From: UBA10649 sp963700255
Lineage (GTDB): Bacteria; Actinomycetota; Actinomycetes; S36-B12
DNA length: 64,000 nt
Reading direction: 5' to 3'
Assembly: GCA_963700255.1 (NCBI GenBank)
Contig: CAVOWW010000022.1
Location: forward strand, 65,605 to 129,604
Positions within the stretch are counted from its first letter, which is position 1. The number at the start of each line of letters is the position of its first letter. The notes under the pieces are model-generated. The model was not told where the DNA came from, did not search any database, and was given only the letters and a program-made list of their open reading frames with translations. Position numbers and translations under genes: made by a program. Below are positions 43,846 through 53,734 of this stretch, piece by piece.

Positions 43846-45178
43846 GCGGCGTCGCGCTTGCCCTGGCGCTGCCAGAGCCGCGCCAGGCTGGTGGCGGCGC
43901 GCAGCTCGAACGTCTTGGCCTCTTGCCGCCGGGCGATCTCCAGGGACTGGTGGAGGAGCGCCTCCGCCTCCGGGGCCGCATCGGCGTCCATGTCGAGGAG
44001 AATCTCCGCCCGCAGCCGGTGCAGCTCGGCATCGTAGTAGTGCTGTCCCTGTTGCTCGGCTCGTGCGACGCCGAGGGCGAGCGCGCCCAGGGCGTCGTCG
44101 TGGCGCCCGACCTTCCGGAGGCCCTCGGCGAGCAAGACGAGGAACTGGGGCGCTCCGAGCCCGCTCCCGTCTGCAGCCAGCTCGCCCATCGCCTGCTGCA
44201 TCTCCGCGATGCCCGCCTCGCCCTCCCCCGATTCGACCCGCGCGAAGCCTCGCAAGAACCTCCCCAGTCCCAGGTACAACGGAAACCCGAGCTGCTCGGC
44301 GAGACCCACGAGTTCTTCGGTGCGTTCCCGCGTCCGGTCGAGCTCGCCGCGCTCGACATGGACAATCCAGCAAGGAAGAGAGCGTGCGCCAGACTGAGCG
44401 GATGTTCCACGCGCTTCGCCAGCGCCACCGCCGCCTCGCTCAACGCCAACGCCCGGTCGGGATGGCCAAGGTACAGGTGACACCAGGCCGCAAGCGCGTG
44501 GGCGTGGAGGCCAGGATCGAATCCCAGCGTGTACGCCAGCGGCCCATGCTCGCCGGGATTGTAGAATTTGATGCACTGCTCGAAATGCTGCAGAGCCCGC
44601 GAGAAGTGGCCCTCGAAGAGCAACGATTGGCCGACTTGGTGGTGAGCCGAGAGGAGGTCGAACGCCTCTCCCGTGCGCTCGGCGGCTGCCAGGGCCTCCT
44701 GCGCGACCTCGGCCGCGGTCGCGAGGTCACCCTTGACGTAATAGGCCGCCGCCACTCCCACGAGCACGCGCGGCAGCTCGGGCGACTCGCCGATCTGGGA
44801 CGCCAGCTCGCGCGCGCGCGCGTAGATGTAGTGTTGCGCGAGCATCTCGGGCAACGGCGGCTTGAGAGCCCCGAGTCGCCCGGCATTGGCATCGAAGACG
44901 CGGAAATAGTGGTGGCGGACCGAGAACACGACGCTCGGCACCTTGCCGGTACGCTCGGTCTCGGCGATCAGATCGTCCACCCGGTCGCGCCAACGGCGCT
45001 GCTGCATCGCCGAGAACAGCGCGGCGAGCTCGCCGGCGAACGCGCCCGCAAGGCTGCGCCGCTCGGCGCGGCGCCTTTGCGCATCGAGCGCCCACTGCGC
45101 GCCGATGCCGCCGGCGATCGCGAGCGCGCCGCCCAGGAGTGCCGACAGCAGTTGCGCGGTGGGTGGGTCGAACGTCAT
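43846..45178 (-). pseudogene. membrane-anchored TPR protein, 3' truncated and frameshifted
   Basis: From the ATG at 45178: a hydrophobic N-terminus (LLSALLGGALAIAGGIGAQWAL), a short charged region, then TPR-like repeats (ALQHFEQCIKFYNPGEHGP, GHPDRALALSEAAVALAKRV). A shift near 44,370 leads to more repeats (GIAEMQQAMGELAADGSG, RRQEAKTFELRAATSLARLW) ending at QGKRDAARDA. The repeats resemble the C-terminal TPR region of bacterial class III adenylate cyclase/ATPase fusions, whose last motif (a WFTEGF-like end) is cut off at the junction. The N-terminal part looks like a different small membrane protein family, so the gene may itself be a fusion. Confidence 0.6.
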
Positions 45179-45361
45179 CTCGGGCCTCTGGCGAACACGC
45201 TGGAGCAGGACTTTATCGAGGCTAGCGGAATCGCCGTCCGCAAACCATGCGGCAGCAGCGGCCCCCCGTGGTGTCGAAGATGAGGCCATGGTGAACGAAT
45301 CGGATCGCGACGTGTTTGACCGCGATCAATCCGCCCGCCGCCGGGCTCGCCCCGCCCTGCG

Positions 45362-45538
45362 CGAATAGCCGGTGGTGAAGTAGCCGCGATCGTGCAGCCA
45401 CGAGATCGCGGTCAGATGGTGCAGCGGTGCCAGGATCGCATACGACGCCAGCAGCAACTGGATCGGCGCCACCCAGGCGACCGCCGCCGACAGCAGGATC
45501 AGCCCGACGTTGATCGCGCCGAGTTGCTCGACGCTCAT
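45362..45538 (-). pseudogene. N-terminal fragment of a membrane protein
   Basis: Begins MSVEQLGAINVGLILLSAAV with two hydrophobic stretches and LHHLTAISWLHDRGYFTTG, then loses coding character. I recall proteobacterial membrane proteins of this type but cannot name one. It looks truncated at about 45,362. Confidence 0.45.
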
Positions 45539-45799
45539 CGTCGAGCGGGGGGCCGCCACGGCCGCGGCGAGCGCAACGAGGGGAGTTGGATCTGGGCCTG
45601 CGCGCGGCGCGTCCCACACCGGGCGCCGACCGCGTTCGGTCGCCGGGGTGCCACGGCGAATGCCCTGGCGGGCGGCCCGCGCCTCGGCGGCCGCCCTGGA
45701 ACTCGAAACCGAGCGGGTGCCGCGGCTCGCGCGCGTGCCCTGGCTCGCTCGCGCCGGATCGTCGCCTCGTCCACTCTCGGCGACGCCCTCCGGGCAGCG

Positions 45800-45990
45800 T
45801 CAGCGCCGCAGCTTGAGTTGATCGGCCGGGGTGCGCTTCGCGTCAGCCTCCGCGAAGGTCGATGCGAAGCACACTGCGGTGGCGGTGTTGAGCACCTGCA
45901 CCGTCACAGGGAAGTCGGCGCTCGCCAGCCGCAGGCCGTCCTTGCCGTCCGCCGTGCGGTTCCGCAGCAGCAGGATCGACTTGCCGGCGG
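45800..45990 (-). pseudogene. C-terminal fragment of a secreted protein (uncertain)
   Basis: Reads KSILLLRNRTADGKDGLRLA, then PVTVQVLNTATAVCFASTF and a basic end QLKLRR. The pattern resembles C-termini of secreted proteobacterial/myxobacterial proteins. No start is present. Confidence 0.3.
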
Positions 45991-46029
45991 TGCCGCGCCC
46001 TGGAGCCCGGAGGATCTCACCGGCTCCGC

Positions 46030-46219
46030 CGTCTTCCACGCCTCCTCGCCGCACCGCCCGGTGGGGAGGGGGGCCGGGACGGCTGCCACCGCCATCGCCA
46101 TGCGCTCGAGGGCCGAGAACCATTGGTTGGCGTGGGAGTCGCCGAACAGCACGACGGTGCGCGGCGAGGAGGGAGCGCCGCAGGCGCACGCGGCGAACCG
46201 GGTCGGCGTCTGCGCCAGC
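46030..46219 (-). pseudogene. SGNH-hydrolase fragment (acyltransferase C-terminal domain)
   Basis: One frame reads RTVVLFGDSHANQWFSALERM, the GDSH nucleophile block of SGNH domains found at the C-terminus of cell-envelope acyltransferases. It is cut upstream by the dispersed repeat beginning at 46220 and runs out within about 60 codons. Confidence 0.5.
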
Positions 46220-46390
46220 TTGCGGGCTGCCGGATTTCACGTGCGCCGGGGTGGGTGCCGTGGCGTGCCTTCGGCTGCCTCGGTGTGCGCAAGACGTGGG
46301 CGGAGCACCAGGCGTCGTGCCTTCGCGTGCCTCGCTATGCCGCCTCGGCCCGCGGCGTTGACTCGCAGAATATTGGCAGAATCCGGCGGC
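46220..46390 (+). repeat. dispersed repeat, copy A
   Basis: About 170 bases aligning with 47157-47326 (shared TTGCGGGCTG, TTTCACGTGCGCCGGGG, GGCGTCGTGCC and CAGAATC-GG-CGGC blocks; roughly 70% identity overall). It lies just upstream of the BrnT gene in the same orientation as copy B. Confidence 0.7.
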
Positions 46391-46466
46391 CTGGCCGGGC
46401 TGTCGCCGATCGCCCCCCGCATCACAGGCTGTGGACAGATCGGCTGATTATCGGTATTTACCGAAA

Positions 46467-46760
46467 GTGCGGTTCGAGTGGGACGATCGGAAGGCCTTGG
46501 CGAACCGTACGAAGCACGGCATCAGCTTCGAGGAGGCCATCACCGCATTCGATGATCCGTTCGCCCTGATCGCAGTGGACACGCGCCACTCAACACCGAG
46601 CGAGGAGCGCACGTGGCTGATCGGTGCTGCAGATATCGCGGTCCTCGTCATCGTCTACACGACGCGGGAAGCGGGCAAGGTGCTGCGCATCATCAACGCG
46701 CGGCGCGCCAGCCGGCGGGAGCGCAACCAATATGAAGAAGCTCGAGGAATTCCCATTTGA
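46467..46760 (+). CDS. brnT: BrnT-type toxin (DUF497)
   Basis: 97 residues from a GTG at 46467: VRFEWDDRKALANRTKHGISFEE is the DUF497 signature (FEWDxxKxxxNxxKHGVxFEEA), followed by RHSTPSEERTWLIG and RIINARRASRRERNQYEE. BrnT is a RelE-fold ribonuclease toxin that blocks translation. The gene overlaps the antitoxin gene by 29 nt. An earlier GTG at 46431 would add 12 residues. The pair looks complete. Confidence 0.9.
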   Translation: MRFEWDDRKALANRTKHGISFEEAITAFDDPFALIAVDTRHSTPSEERTWLIGAADIAVLVIVYTTREAGKVLRIINARRASRRERNQYEEARGIPI

Positions 46761-46995
46761 GAAGGCACATCGACGTACCGCCCGCGAGGTCGAGGCGGCG
46801 CGTAAGGCCATCGAGGCCAAGCTGGGGACGGCCCGGCCGCGGCGCGGGCGCCCGCCCAAGGGCGTCGAGAAGTACGCCCCGGTTTCGATCCGTCTCGATC
46901 CCCGCGTCCTCGCCTGGGCAAAACGCGAAGCCAAGAAGCGCGGGCTGGGATATCAGACGATCATCAACCAGGTACTCCTCAAGGCGTCGGCCTGA
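46732..46995 (+). CDS. brnA: BrnA-type antitoxin
   Basis: 87 residues: a basic N-terminal region (RRGRPPKGVEKYAPVSIRLDP) and a ribbon-helix-helix end LAWAKREAKKRGLGYQTIIN. This is the BrnA/CopG-like antitoxin that binds BrnT and represses its own promoter. It overlaps the toxin gene, as usual for this family. Confidence 0.88.
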   Translation: MKKLEEFPFEKAHRRTAREVEAARKAIEAKLGTARPRRGRPPKGVEKYAPVSIRLDPRVLAWAKREAKKRGLGYQTIINQVLLKASA

Positions 46996-47156
46996 TCCCG
47001 ACGGTCATCCGCCCCTGGCGTCGCGAGTGATCGACGTCAACTAGTCTTGCCGCGCCGCCGCGCAAGACTAATTGTCGCTGATCACGCGAGCCCTCGCCAG
47101 CGCACGGGTCCTAAGAATGAAACAACGCAGGGGGATGGATTCGAACCCCCGAGCCC

Positions 47157-47326
47157 TTGCGGGCTGGCGGCTTTCACGTGCGCCGGGGCGCGTGTTGCCG
47201 CGTGCCTTGCGACACCTCCGCGTCCGCGAAACGCGGGCCCACGGCCCGGCGTCGTGCCCTCGCGCGCTGCGTGCACCGCGACGGCCCGCAGGGTTGATTT
47301 CCAGAGTACTTGCAGAATCGGACGGC
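47157..47326 (+). repeat. dispersed repeat, copy B
   Basis: Second copy of the element at 46220-46390. The sequence just before it (GGATTCGAACCCCC) looks like a tRNA T-arm on the reverse strand, but no full tRNA folds. The two copies bracket the BrnT/BrnA genes. Confidence 0.7.
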
Positions 47327-47450
47327 AGAGACGCTCGCCCCTCAGCGGGAGGCGGCCAGCGCCGGCGCCTGATCCGCCGAAGATCCAGATAGATGAGGAG
47401 GTCGCCAACCCATGGCGGCCTCCTCGCGAATCATGTCAGAAAGGGAAGTC

Positions 47451-48023
47451 ATGTCTGTCATCGTCTCCGTCGGCGCCGCGTTCCTGGGCGCCGCCACCTG
47501 GACATTGCTCGAGTACGGCATGCACCGGTTTCTCGGGCACGACCGGCGCACGTACCCCAACCCGTTCGCCAGCGAGCACACTCGCCACCACAGCGAGGGC
47601 GATTACTTCGCGCCGACGTGGAAGAAGGCCGTCGTCGCGCTCGCGGCGGTCGTCCTCGTGGGCGCGCTCGCCGCGGCGGTCGCCGGCCCCACGCACGGCC
47701 CGGTCTATGCGCTGTCCCTCGTGGCGATGTACCTGACCTACGAGGTGATGCACCGGCGCGCACACACGCACCCCGGCTTCGGCGCGTACGGCCGCTTCAT
47801 TCGCCGGCACCATTTTCACCACCACTTCATGAACCCGCGCGCCAACCACGGCGTGACCACGCCGCTCTGGGACGTCGTCTTCGGCACGCTGGAGTCGCCG
47901 GGCCGCGTGCGGGTTCCCGAGAAGCTGAGGATGCAGTGGCTGGTGGACCCGGCGACCGGCGACGTGCGCACCCAGCACCAGGCCTTCTACGAGCTCGTTC
48001 GTTCGCGGCAGGCCGCGGCGTAA
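47451..48023 (+). CDS. fatty acid hydroxylase / sterol desaturase superfamily membrane protein
   Basis: 190 residues. His clusters of the membrane di-iron family are in order: EYGMHRFLGH, EHTRHHSEGDYF, EVMHRRAH and RHHFHHHFMNPRANHG. Three to four hydrophobic helices lie between. It would hydroxylate or desaturate a lipid at the membrane. The start at 47451 follows GGGAAG; an ATG at 47412 is less likely. It stands alone between the dispersed repeat and selO. Confidence 0.85.
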   Translation: MSVIVSVGAAFLGAATWTLLEYGMHRFLGHDRRTYPNPFASEHTRHHSEGDYFAPTWKKAVVALAAVVLVGALAAAVAGPTHGPVYALSLVAMYLTYEVMHRRAHTHPGFGAYGRFIRRHHFHHHFMNPRANHGVTTPLWDVVFGTLESPGRVRVPEKLRMQWLVDPATGDVRTQHQAFYELVRSRQAAA

Positions 48024-48111
48024 GCCAGTTCGACGGCGACCCCAACGAATCACCAACGGCCATCCGGACTGCCACCCGCCCGCGTGCTGCCGGCGTGGGC
48101 CCGCGGCGGCG

Positions 48112-49604
48112 TCAGGTGCCGCAGAAGGTCTTGTAACGGGCCGTCACCTCGGGCGGGGCGGGTTCGGCGTAGCCTTCCCAGCCGGCACGCTCGTCGAACG
48201 GGCGGGTGACCGCCCCGAGCAGGCGCTCGAACGCGGCGAGCTCGCCGTGCTCGGAGGCGGCGGCCAGCGCTTCCTCGACACGGTGATTGCGCGGAATGTA
48301 CAGCGGGTTGACGCGATGCATCGCCGCCCGGCGCCCCGCGCCCGCGCGTCCGTCCCGTTCGGCCCGCCGGCGCCAGCGCTCCAGCCAGGCCGTGATCCCC
48401 GAGGTGTCCTCGAACAGCGCGGAGAGCGGACGTGCGTCGCCCGCGGCGGCATCGCCGAGACGTCGCCAGGCCAGGGTGAAGTCGACGTTCTGCGCGCCAA
48501 GCAGCACCAGCCAGTCGGCGGCGAGCGCTTCGTCGTCGACGTCGGCGCCGGAGAGACCGAGCTTCGCGCGCACGCCATCCAGCCAACACGCGGCGTAGCC
48601 ACCGGGGAACGCGTCGATCACCTCCGTCGCCCGCGCGACGGCATGCACGGTCGAGGTCGGGTCGATCAGCGGCAGCAGGGTCTCGGCGAACCGCGCCAGG
48701 TTCCAGCGCGCGATCAGCGGCTGGTTCTCGTAGGCGTAACGCCCGTGCGTATCGATGGAGCTGAACACGGTCCGCGGGTCGTAGGCTTCCAGGAACGCGC
48801 AGGGGCCGTAGTCGATGGTCTCGCCGGAGACCGTCATGTTGTCGGTGTTCATCACCCCGTGAATGAAGCCGACCAGCATCCACTGCGCGACCAGCGCCGC
48901 CTGCCGCGACGCGACCCGGTGCAGGAGGCCGAGGTAGCGATCGGGAGCGGCGGCGAGGTCGGGATCGTGGCGGGCGATGACGTATCCGCCAGCGCCTGCA
49001 CGGCGTCGTGCGCGCCGCGCGCGGCGAAGAACTGGAACGTGCCCACCCGCACGTGGCTGGCGGCCACGCGGGTGAGCAGCGCGCCGGGCACCGGCTTGTC
49101 GCGCCACACGACCTCGCCGCTGCGGACGGCCGCGAGTGCCCGGGTGGTCGAAATGCCGAGCGCGTGCATCGCCTCGCCGATCAGGTATTCGCGCAGCACC
49201 GGTCCGACCGCGGCCTTGCCGTCGCCACCGCGCGAGAACGGCGTCCGGCCGGCCCCCTTGAGGGCGATGTCGCGCCGCCGGCCCTGTCGGTCGATCACCT
49301 CCCCGAGGAGCACGGCGCGCCCGTCGCCGAGTTGCGGGACGAATCCGCCGAACTGGTGTCCGGCGTAGGCCTGAGCGATCGGCGTCGCCCCCGCCGGTAC
49401 GATGTTGCCGGCGAAGACGGCGGCGCCGAGGCCGGGATCGAGCGCGCCGACGTCGAGGCCGAGCTCGGCGGCGAGGACGTGGTTGATCTGTAGGATCTCC
49501 GGCGCCGGCACCGTCGCGGGCGTCACCGGCGCGTAGCAGCCGACCAACTCGCGCGCGTACGTGTTGTCGAAGCGGAAGAGCTCCGGGAGGGATGCGGTGG
49601 ACAT
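48112..49604 (-). CDS. selO: SelO/YdiU protein adenylyltransferase (one frameshift)
   Basis: About 497 residues when one shift near 48,980 is corrected. N-terminal frame: FDNTYARELVGCYAP, YAGHQFGGFVPQLGDGRA and ALKGAGRTPFSRGGDGKAA (nucleotide-binding region). C-terminal frame: HGVMNTDNMTVSGETIDYGP, the Asn/Asp metal and catalytic motif, then YENQPLIARWNLARFAETLL. SelO is a pseudokinase that transfers AMP to proteins in redox control. The usual C-terminal Sec/Cys is seen as TFCGT. The shift is probably a sequence error. Confidence 0.92.
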
Positions 49605-49760
49605 GTGCAGCGGGTGGGACGCGACCCCGTGTGGGGAACGGTCTGCGCGACGATTCCACGCTCCCGACGCCGCCGCAAGCGGGCCGCGGCGCCCGCGAAG
49701 GAACCTCTGCGCAAGCCATGGAACGGAGCGATGTGTGCGGCGCTCGCTGGACGGCGTCAC

Positions 49761-49908
49761 CCAGTAGGGCCGGGCTTCCGCCCGGCCTGTCCTGAGCTCG
49801 TCGAAGGGCCGGCCGCGCGAGAGCGCGGCCAGCGCATGGGATCCCAGCGTCCGCGCGCTGTGGCCCTGCTCCGCAGGGCCAGGCCGGGCGGAAGCCCGGC
49901 CCTACTGG
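49761..49908. repeat. REP/BIME-like palindromic element
   Basis: 28-bp perfect inverted repeats at 49761-49788 and 49881-49908; each arm is itself a GGGCCGGGC/GCCCGGCC hairpin. Inside are a GGCCGCGC/GCGCGGCC hairpin and a GGCCCTG/CAGGGCC hairpin, plus CTGAGCTCGTCGAAGG, a word seen in many environmental bacterial repeats. Confidence 0.75.
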
Positions 49909-50125
49909 CGCGTCCCGTTCGATGGCTTGTGCAGACGCTTCCCGAAGGGCTCATCGGAATGGCTGGGCCAGGCCGCCCGGTCTGACTCGGAGCACATCCC
50001 CCCTGCGTCGCGCGTGCCTGCCGAACGGTGTATGCGGCCGTGCCGCAATCGATCGGTCGGGAGCCGATCGCTCCGCAACGCAGGAAGGGGGCAGGGACAG
50101 AGGAGATGCACCGCGAGCGCGAACC

Positions 50126-50590
50126 GTGGGCGTGTCGCCGTCGCCGGATCTCGGCGGCGCGACGGCGCGACTCATCACGCTGGCCCGTCTCGCCACGAGG
50201 CCGGGGCGCCGGAGATCGCCGAGCGAGGCGTCGGCGCTGGCCGACCGGCTGGCGGAGGGCCGCTTCTACGTGGCGTGCATCGGGCAGTTCAAGCGCGGCA
50301 AGTCGACGCTGCTCAACGCGCTCGTCGGCCAGCCGCTGCTCCCCTCGGGCATCATCCCGATCACCACCGCCGTGACCGTGCTGCGTTGGGGGTCCGCGCT
50401 GCGCGCGCGCGTCCGGCTGGACCGGGACTGGCATGAGATCGGGGTGGGCGACCTCGCCGCCTATGTGTCCGAGGAGCAGCAATCCCGCCAACCGCAAGGG
50501 CGTGTCGCTGGTCGAGGTCTTCGTACCGAGCCCGTTGTTGGCGCACGGGATGTGTCTGGTCGATACGCCAGGAGTTGGTTCGGTACGCCG
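50126..50590 (+). pseudogene. dynamin-like GTPase, N-terminal part only
   Basis: Reads EASALADRLAEGRFYVACIG, QFKRGKSTLLNALVGQPLLP (G1 P-loop), IIPITTAVTVLRWG (G2), and after a shift near 50,482 NPANRKGVSLVEVFVPSPLL and CLVDTPGVGSV (G3). This is the bacterial dynamin-family GTPase that acts in membrane repair or defence. After GVGSV the sequence diverges into the recombinase leader, so the helical stalk is missing. Compensating small shifts near 50,200 are also visible. Confidence 0.75.
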
Positions 50591-50670
50591 CGACGCGAGG
50601 AGTTGGGCCCCGTGGCGAGATAAAGAAACCAAGGCCTGGTGAAACCCCAGAAGCCGCCCGCAGCCTGCGG

Positions 50671-52204
50671 GTGGCCATGTACACGCGGGTCTCCTCCGAA
50701 ATGCAGCTCGAGGGCTACAGCCTGGAATCGCAACTGAAGATCTGCCGCGAGCACATGGCCAAGAAGGCCTGCAAGAGGTCCGCCGTCTACACCGACGAGG
50801 GGGAGAGCGCACGCAAGGCTGACCGGCCGCAGTTCCAGGCGCTGGTACGCGACGGCAAGCTGCGCCGGTTTGACGCCGTGATGGTGATGAAGCTGGATCG
50901 CTTCGCCCGCTCCCGCCGCGACACCGAGAACTACCTGCACGATCTGAACGAGTCGGGCCTGGAGATCGTCTCCGCGCTGGAGCCGCAGTTCGACTTCTCT
51001 TCGGCCGCCGGCAAAGCCTACCTCGGCATGATCTCAACCTTTAATCAGTATTACTCCGACGTGCTGGCCGAGAACGTGGCGGTCGGTAAGGCAACCCGCA
51101 CCAAAGCGCACGGACTATGGAACGGCCAGGTGCCCTTTGGCTACCGGACGGTCTACCTCAAAGATGGCGGCGACGGCGTGCCCTATCCCGACCCGCAAGA
51201 GGCAAGAGGAGTGCAGCTCGCCTTCGAAAAGTACGCGACGGGCCTCTACTCCGACACTGATGTCGCCCAGCTGCTGAACGAGGCCGGCTATCGGCCTCGC
51301 GGCCGCGGCGCACGTGCGCCTGCCACTTTTCAGCAAGGATACGGTCAGAGAGACTTTGCAGAGCCGCTTCTATCTTGGCGAGGCTCGGTACCGTGACCAG
51401 TGGTTCCCCGCGCAACAAGACGCCATCATTTCAGCCGACCTTTTCGAGCGCTGCGAGGAGGTACGCCGGCGGCGCGGGCAACACAGGGCCGGCACGACCG
51501 CCCGGCAGGGCAGCCGCGACTACCCGCTGACCGGCATCGCCTGCTGCGCCCGTTGTGGCGGCCGGCTGCGCGGGGCCTATGTGAGCGGCAAGAGCTACTA
51601 TCGCGACATCGCCCACGAGCAAGGCCGGGCGTGCGATCAGCGCATGGTGCGCGCTGACCTGGCCGAGGCGGCATTGGGTGGCTTCCTGGGCCACCTGGTC
51701 TTGCCGGCCGACTGGCGCGCCCAGATCCTCGTGCTGGTGAAGGTGCGCGTGAAGGCGGCCGACAATATGGAGGCTGAACAGGGGCGCATCAACACCCTCC
51801 TGGAGCGCCTGAAAAGGCTCTTCTTGCTGGGCGACCTGGGTGAACGCGAGTACGTGGCCGAGCGCGACCGCCTGCGCAACCAGCTCGCCGCCCTTGTGCC
51901 GCCGGCCCTGCCCGACCTGGAACGCGCGGCCGTGCTGCTGCGCGACTTCAGCAAGCTGTGGGACGCCGCCACGCCGCCGGAGCACAAACAGATCCTGCAG
52001 ACGTTGCTCGCCGCGGTCTATCTGGATGTAGATCACGGCCCCGTCGTGGCTGTTGAGCCGCGGGCGCAGTTTGCGGTTCTGTTCGCCATGATGCGACCTG
52101 GTGTTGATTCAGGGATCGGCCCCGCAGGTGACATCACGATCCTGAGCCCTGGCGAGGCCTCACCGCAGGTGAGGTTCTGGTCGAAGCGCAAAGCGACGCT
52201 GTGA
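50671..52204 (+). CDS. large serine recombinase (one frameshift)
   Basis: About 510 residues over two frames joined near 51,320. Catalytic domain: VAMYTRVSSEMQLEGYS (nucleophile Ser), then KLDRFARSRRDTENYL with the conserved Arg residues. Recombinase domain: GQVPFGYRTVY and VREFLQSRFYLG-like text. A zinc ribbon (CCARCGGRLRG...CDQRM) and a coiled coil (INTLLERLKRLFLLGDLGE) follow, all typical of large serine integrases of phages and integrative elements. It lies immediately after the broken GTPase gene. Such integrases are normally encoded at one end of their element, next to an attachment site. Confidence 0.9.
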
Positions 52205-52448
52205 GCCAGGCCCAGGCCGGAGGCTGACCGCATTGTGCAGCGCAGCGCGCCAGGCGTGGGCGCAGTCGCCACCCGCCTCTCGCCCTGGGCTTAGCAGCCG
52301 GCGGGGAGAGGACGGGGGCGGAGGCCGCGCCCCCGATCTTGGCCCACGGGGCCGCTATCTGGCGCAATGCGCCGCGGTGTCGCGTCTACCTCGGCTCGCT
52401 GGTCCACACGGAAGCGCGACGGCGCATAACACACATGGAGAGACGATC

Positions 52449-53734
52449 ATGGAGGGAAACCCTACACTCGGACAGCAATTCACCGGCGCGCCCGGCACGA
52501 CTCCTCGGACGATATCGGCACACGCCGACGCCGAGTTCATCGCGGGCCTCTTGCAGGCCACACTCACCGCGCGCAAGGTGGCGAGCATCGTGGCGCTGGC
52601 CTGGGCCGGCCCGCAGATCAACGCTTACACGGTCTCACTGGGCCTGGGGGAGCAGCCGGAGCGGGTGGAGGCCCTCGCCGGCGCGTTGGCCCTGGCCGCC
52701 GGCGCGGAATCGTGCCGGGTGGCGCGCGCCGAGGGCAAGCTGCTCCTGGAGCTGCCCAAGCCGCTCAGCCGAGCGCCGGCCCCTGCCCGCGCATCGGCTG
52801 GAAGCCCTCAACCCGGCTACGCCGACTGCCGTGCCCCTGGGCGTCACCACCGGCGGTAAGGTGGTCTGGTTCGACCTGGCCGATGAGCGCTTCTGCCATG
52901 TCGTGATCGGTGGCACCACGGGCAGCGGCAAGTCGCTGCTGGCGCGCTGGCTGCTCTATCGCCTGCTGCGCCAGAACGAGCCGGCCGACCTGCGCTTGCT
53001 GCTGGTGGACCCGAAGCGCTTCGAGTTCGCCCAGTTCAGCCGGACGCCGCACCTCCTGCACCCCGTGACGAGCCAGCCGCTGGAGATCGCCCGCGTGCTG
53101 AGCTGGGTCGGCAGCGAGTTGGATCGACGCGCCGAGACCGGCCGTAAGCACCCGCGTATTGTCGTCTGCATCGAGGAGGTCGCCGACATCCTGAGCGCTA
53201 ACCGCAGCGTCGGCGGACTGCTGGCGCGCATCGCCCAGATCGGCCGCGCCCTGGGCGTCCATGCCATCGTCACGACGCAGCAGCCGGGCAGCCGGTCGCT
53301 GGGCGACAGCCTGGTCAACTACCCCGCGCGCCTGTTGGGACGCGTCGCCTCCGCAACATTGACCTACGGCGCAGCCGGTCGGGAGAAGACCGGCGCGCAT
53401 GCCCTCTTGGGCCGCGGCGATTTCTTGCTGCTGGCCGCCGGCGAGACGACACGCTTCCAGGCCCCGCTGGTGGATGGCCGGCAGTACGGCCAATTGCCGC
53501 GCGTGGACGGCAGTCGCCACCTTGGCGGAGGAACTGCCGCACCTGGTCGAGTTCGCCGACCTGGCCCGTGACGGGCGCGGGGGCCGCGGCCGACGGGAGC
53601 TGACCGCCGACGATTACGCCGCCATCACCGCGGCGCTGCGCGCCGGCGCGACCGCCGACGACCTGCGCGGAAGTTCGGCATCGGCTGGGAACGCGCCCGC
53701 CGCCTGTGTACGCAGCTTCGAGGAGGAGCGATGA
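52449..53734 (+). CDS. FtsK/SpoIIIE-type DNA translocase (two frameshifts)
   Basis: About 428 residues in three frames joined near 52,785 and 53,515. The N-terminal part has a paired alpha/beta region (AEFIAGLLQATLTARKVASI). The core has Walker A VIGGTTGSGKSLLARWLLYR, LLLVDPKRFEFAQFS (FtsK signature), Walker B RIVVCIEEVADIL and AIVTTQQPGSRSLG. The end (LTADDYAAITAALRAGATADD) is a wHTH-like segment. In integrative elements such proteins move double-stranded DNA between cells or aid excision. It sits directly behind the serine recombinase. Confidence 0.85.

Noticed and set aside
43194..44480. A Crp-integrase fusion protein of 428 residues
   Set aside because: The frame is continuous only by chance: after 43,846 it is antisense to the TPR gene, and the Crp domain is cut in mid-sheet.
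47125..47150. tRNA 3' end on the minus strand (T-arm-like word)
   Set aside because: The T-stem does not pair fully and there is no acceptor, anticodon or D arm.
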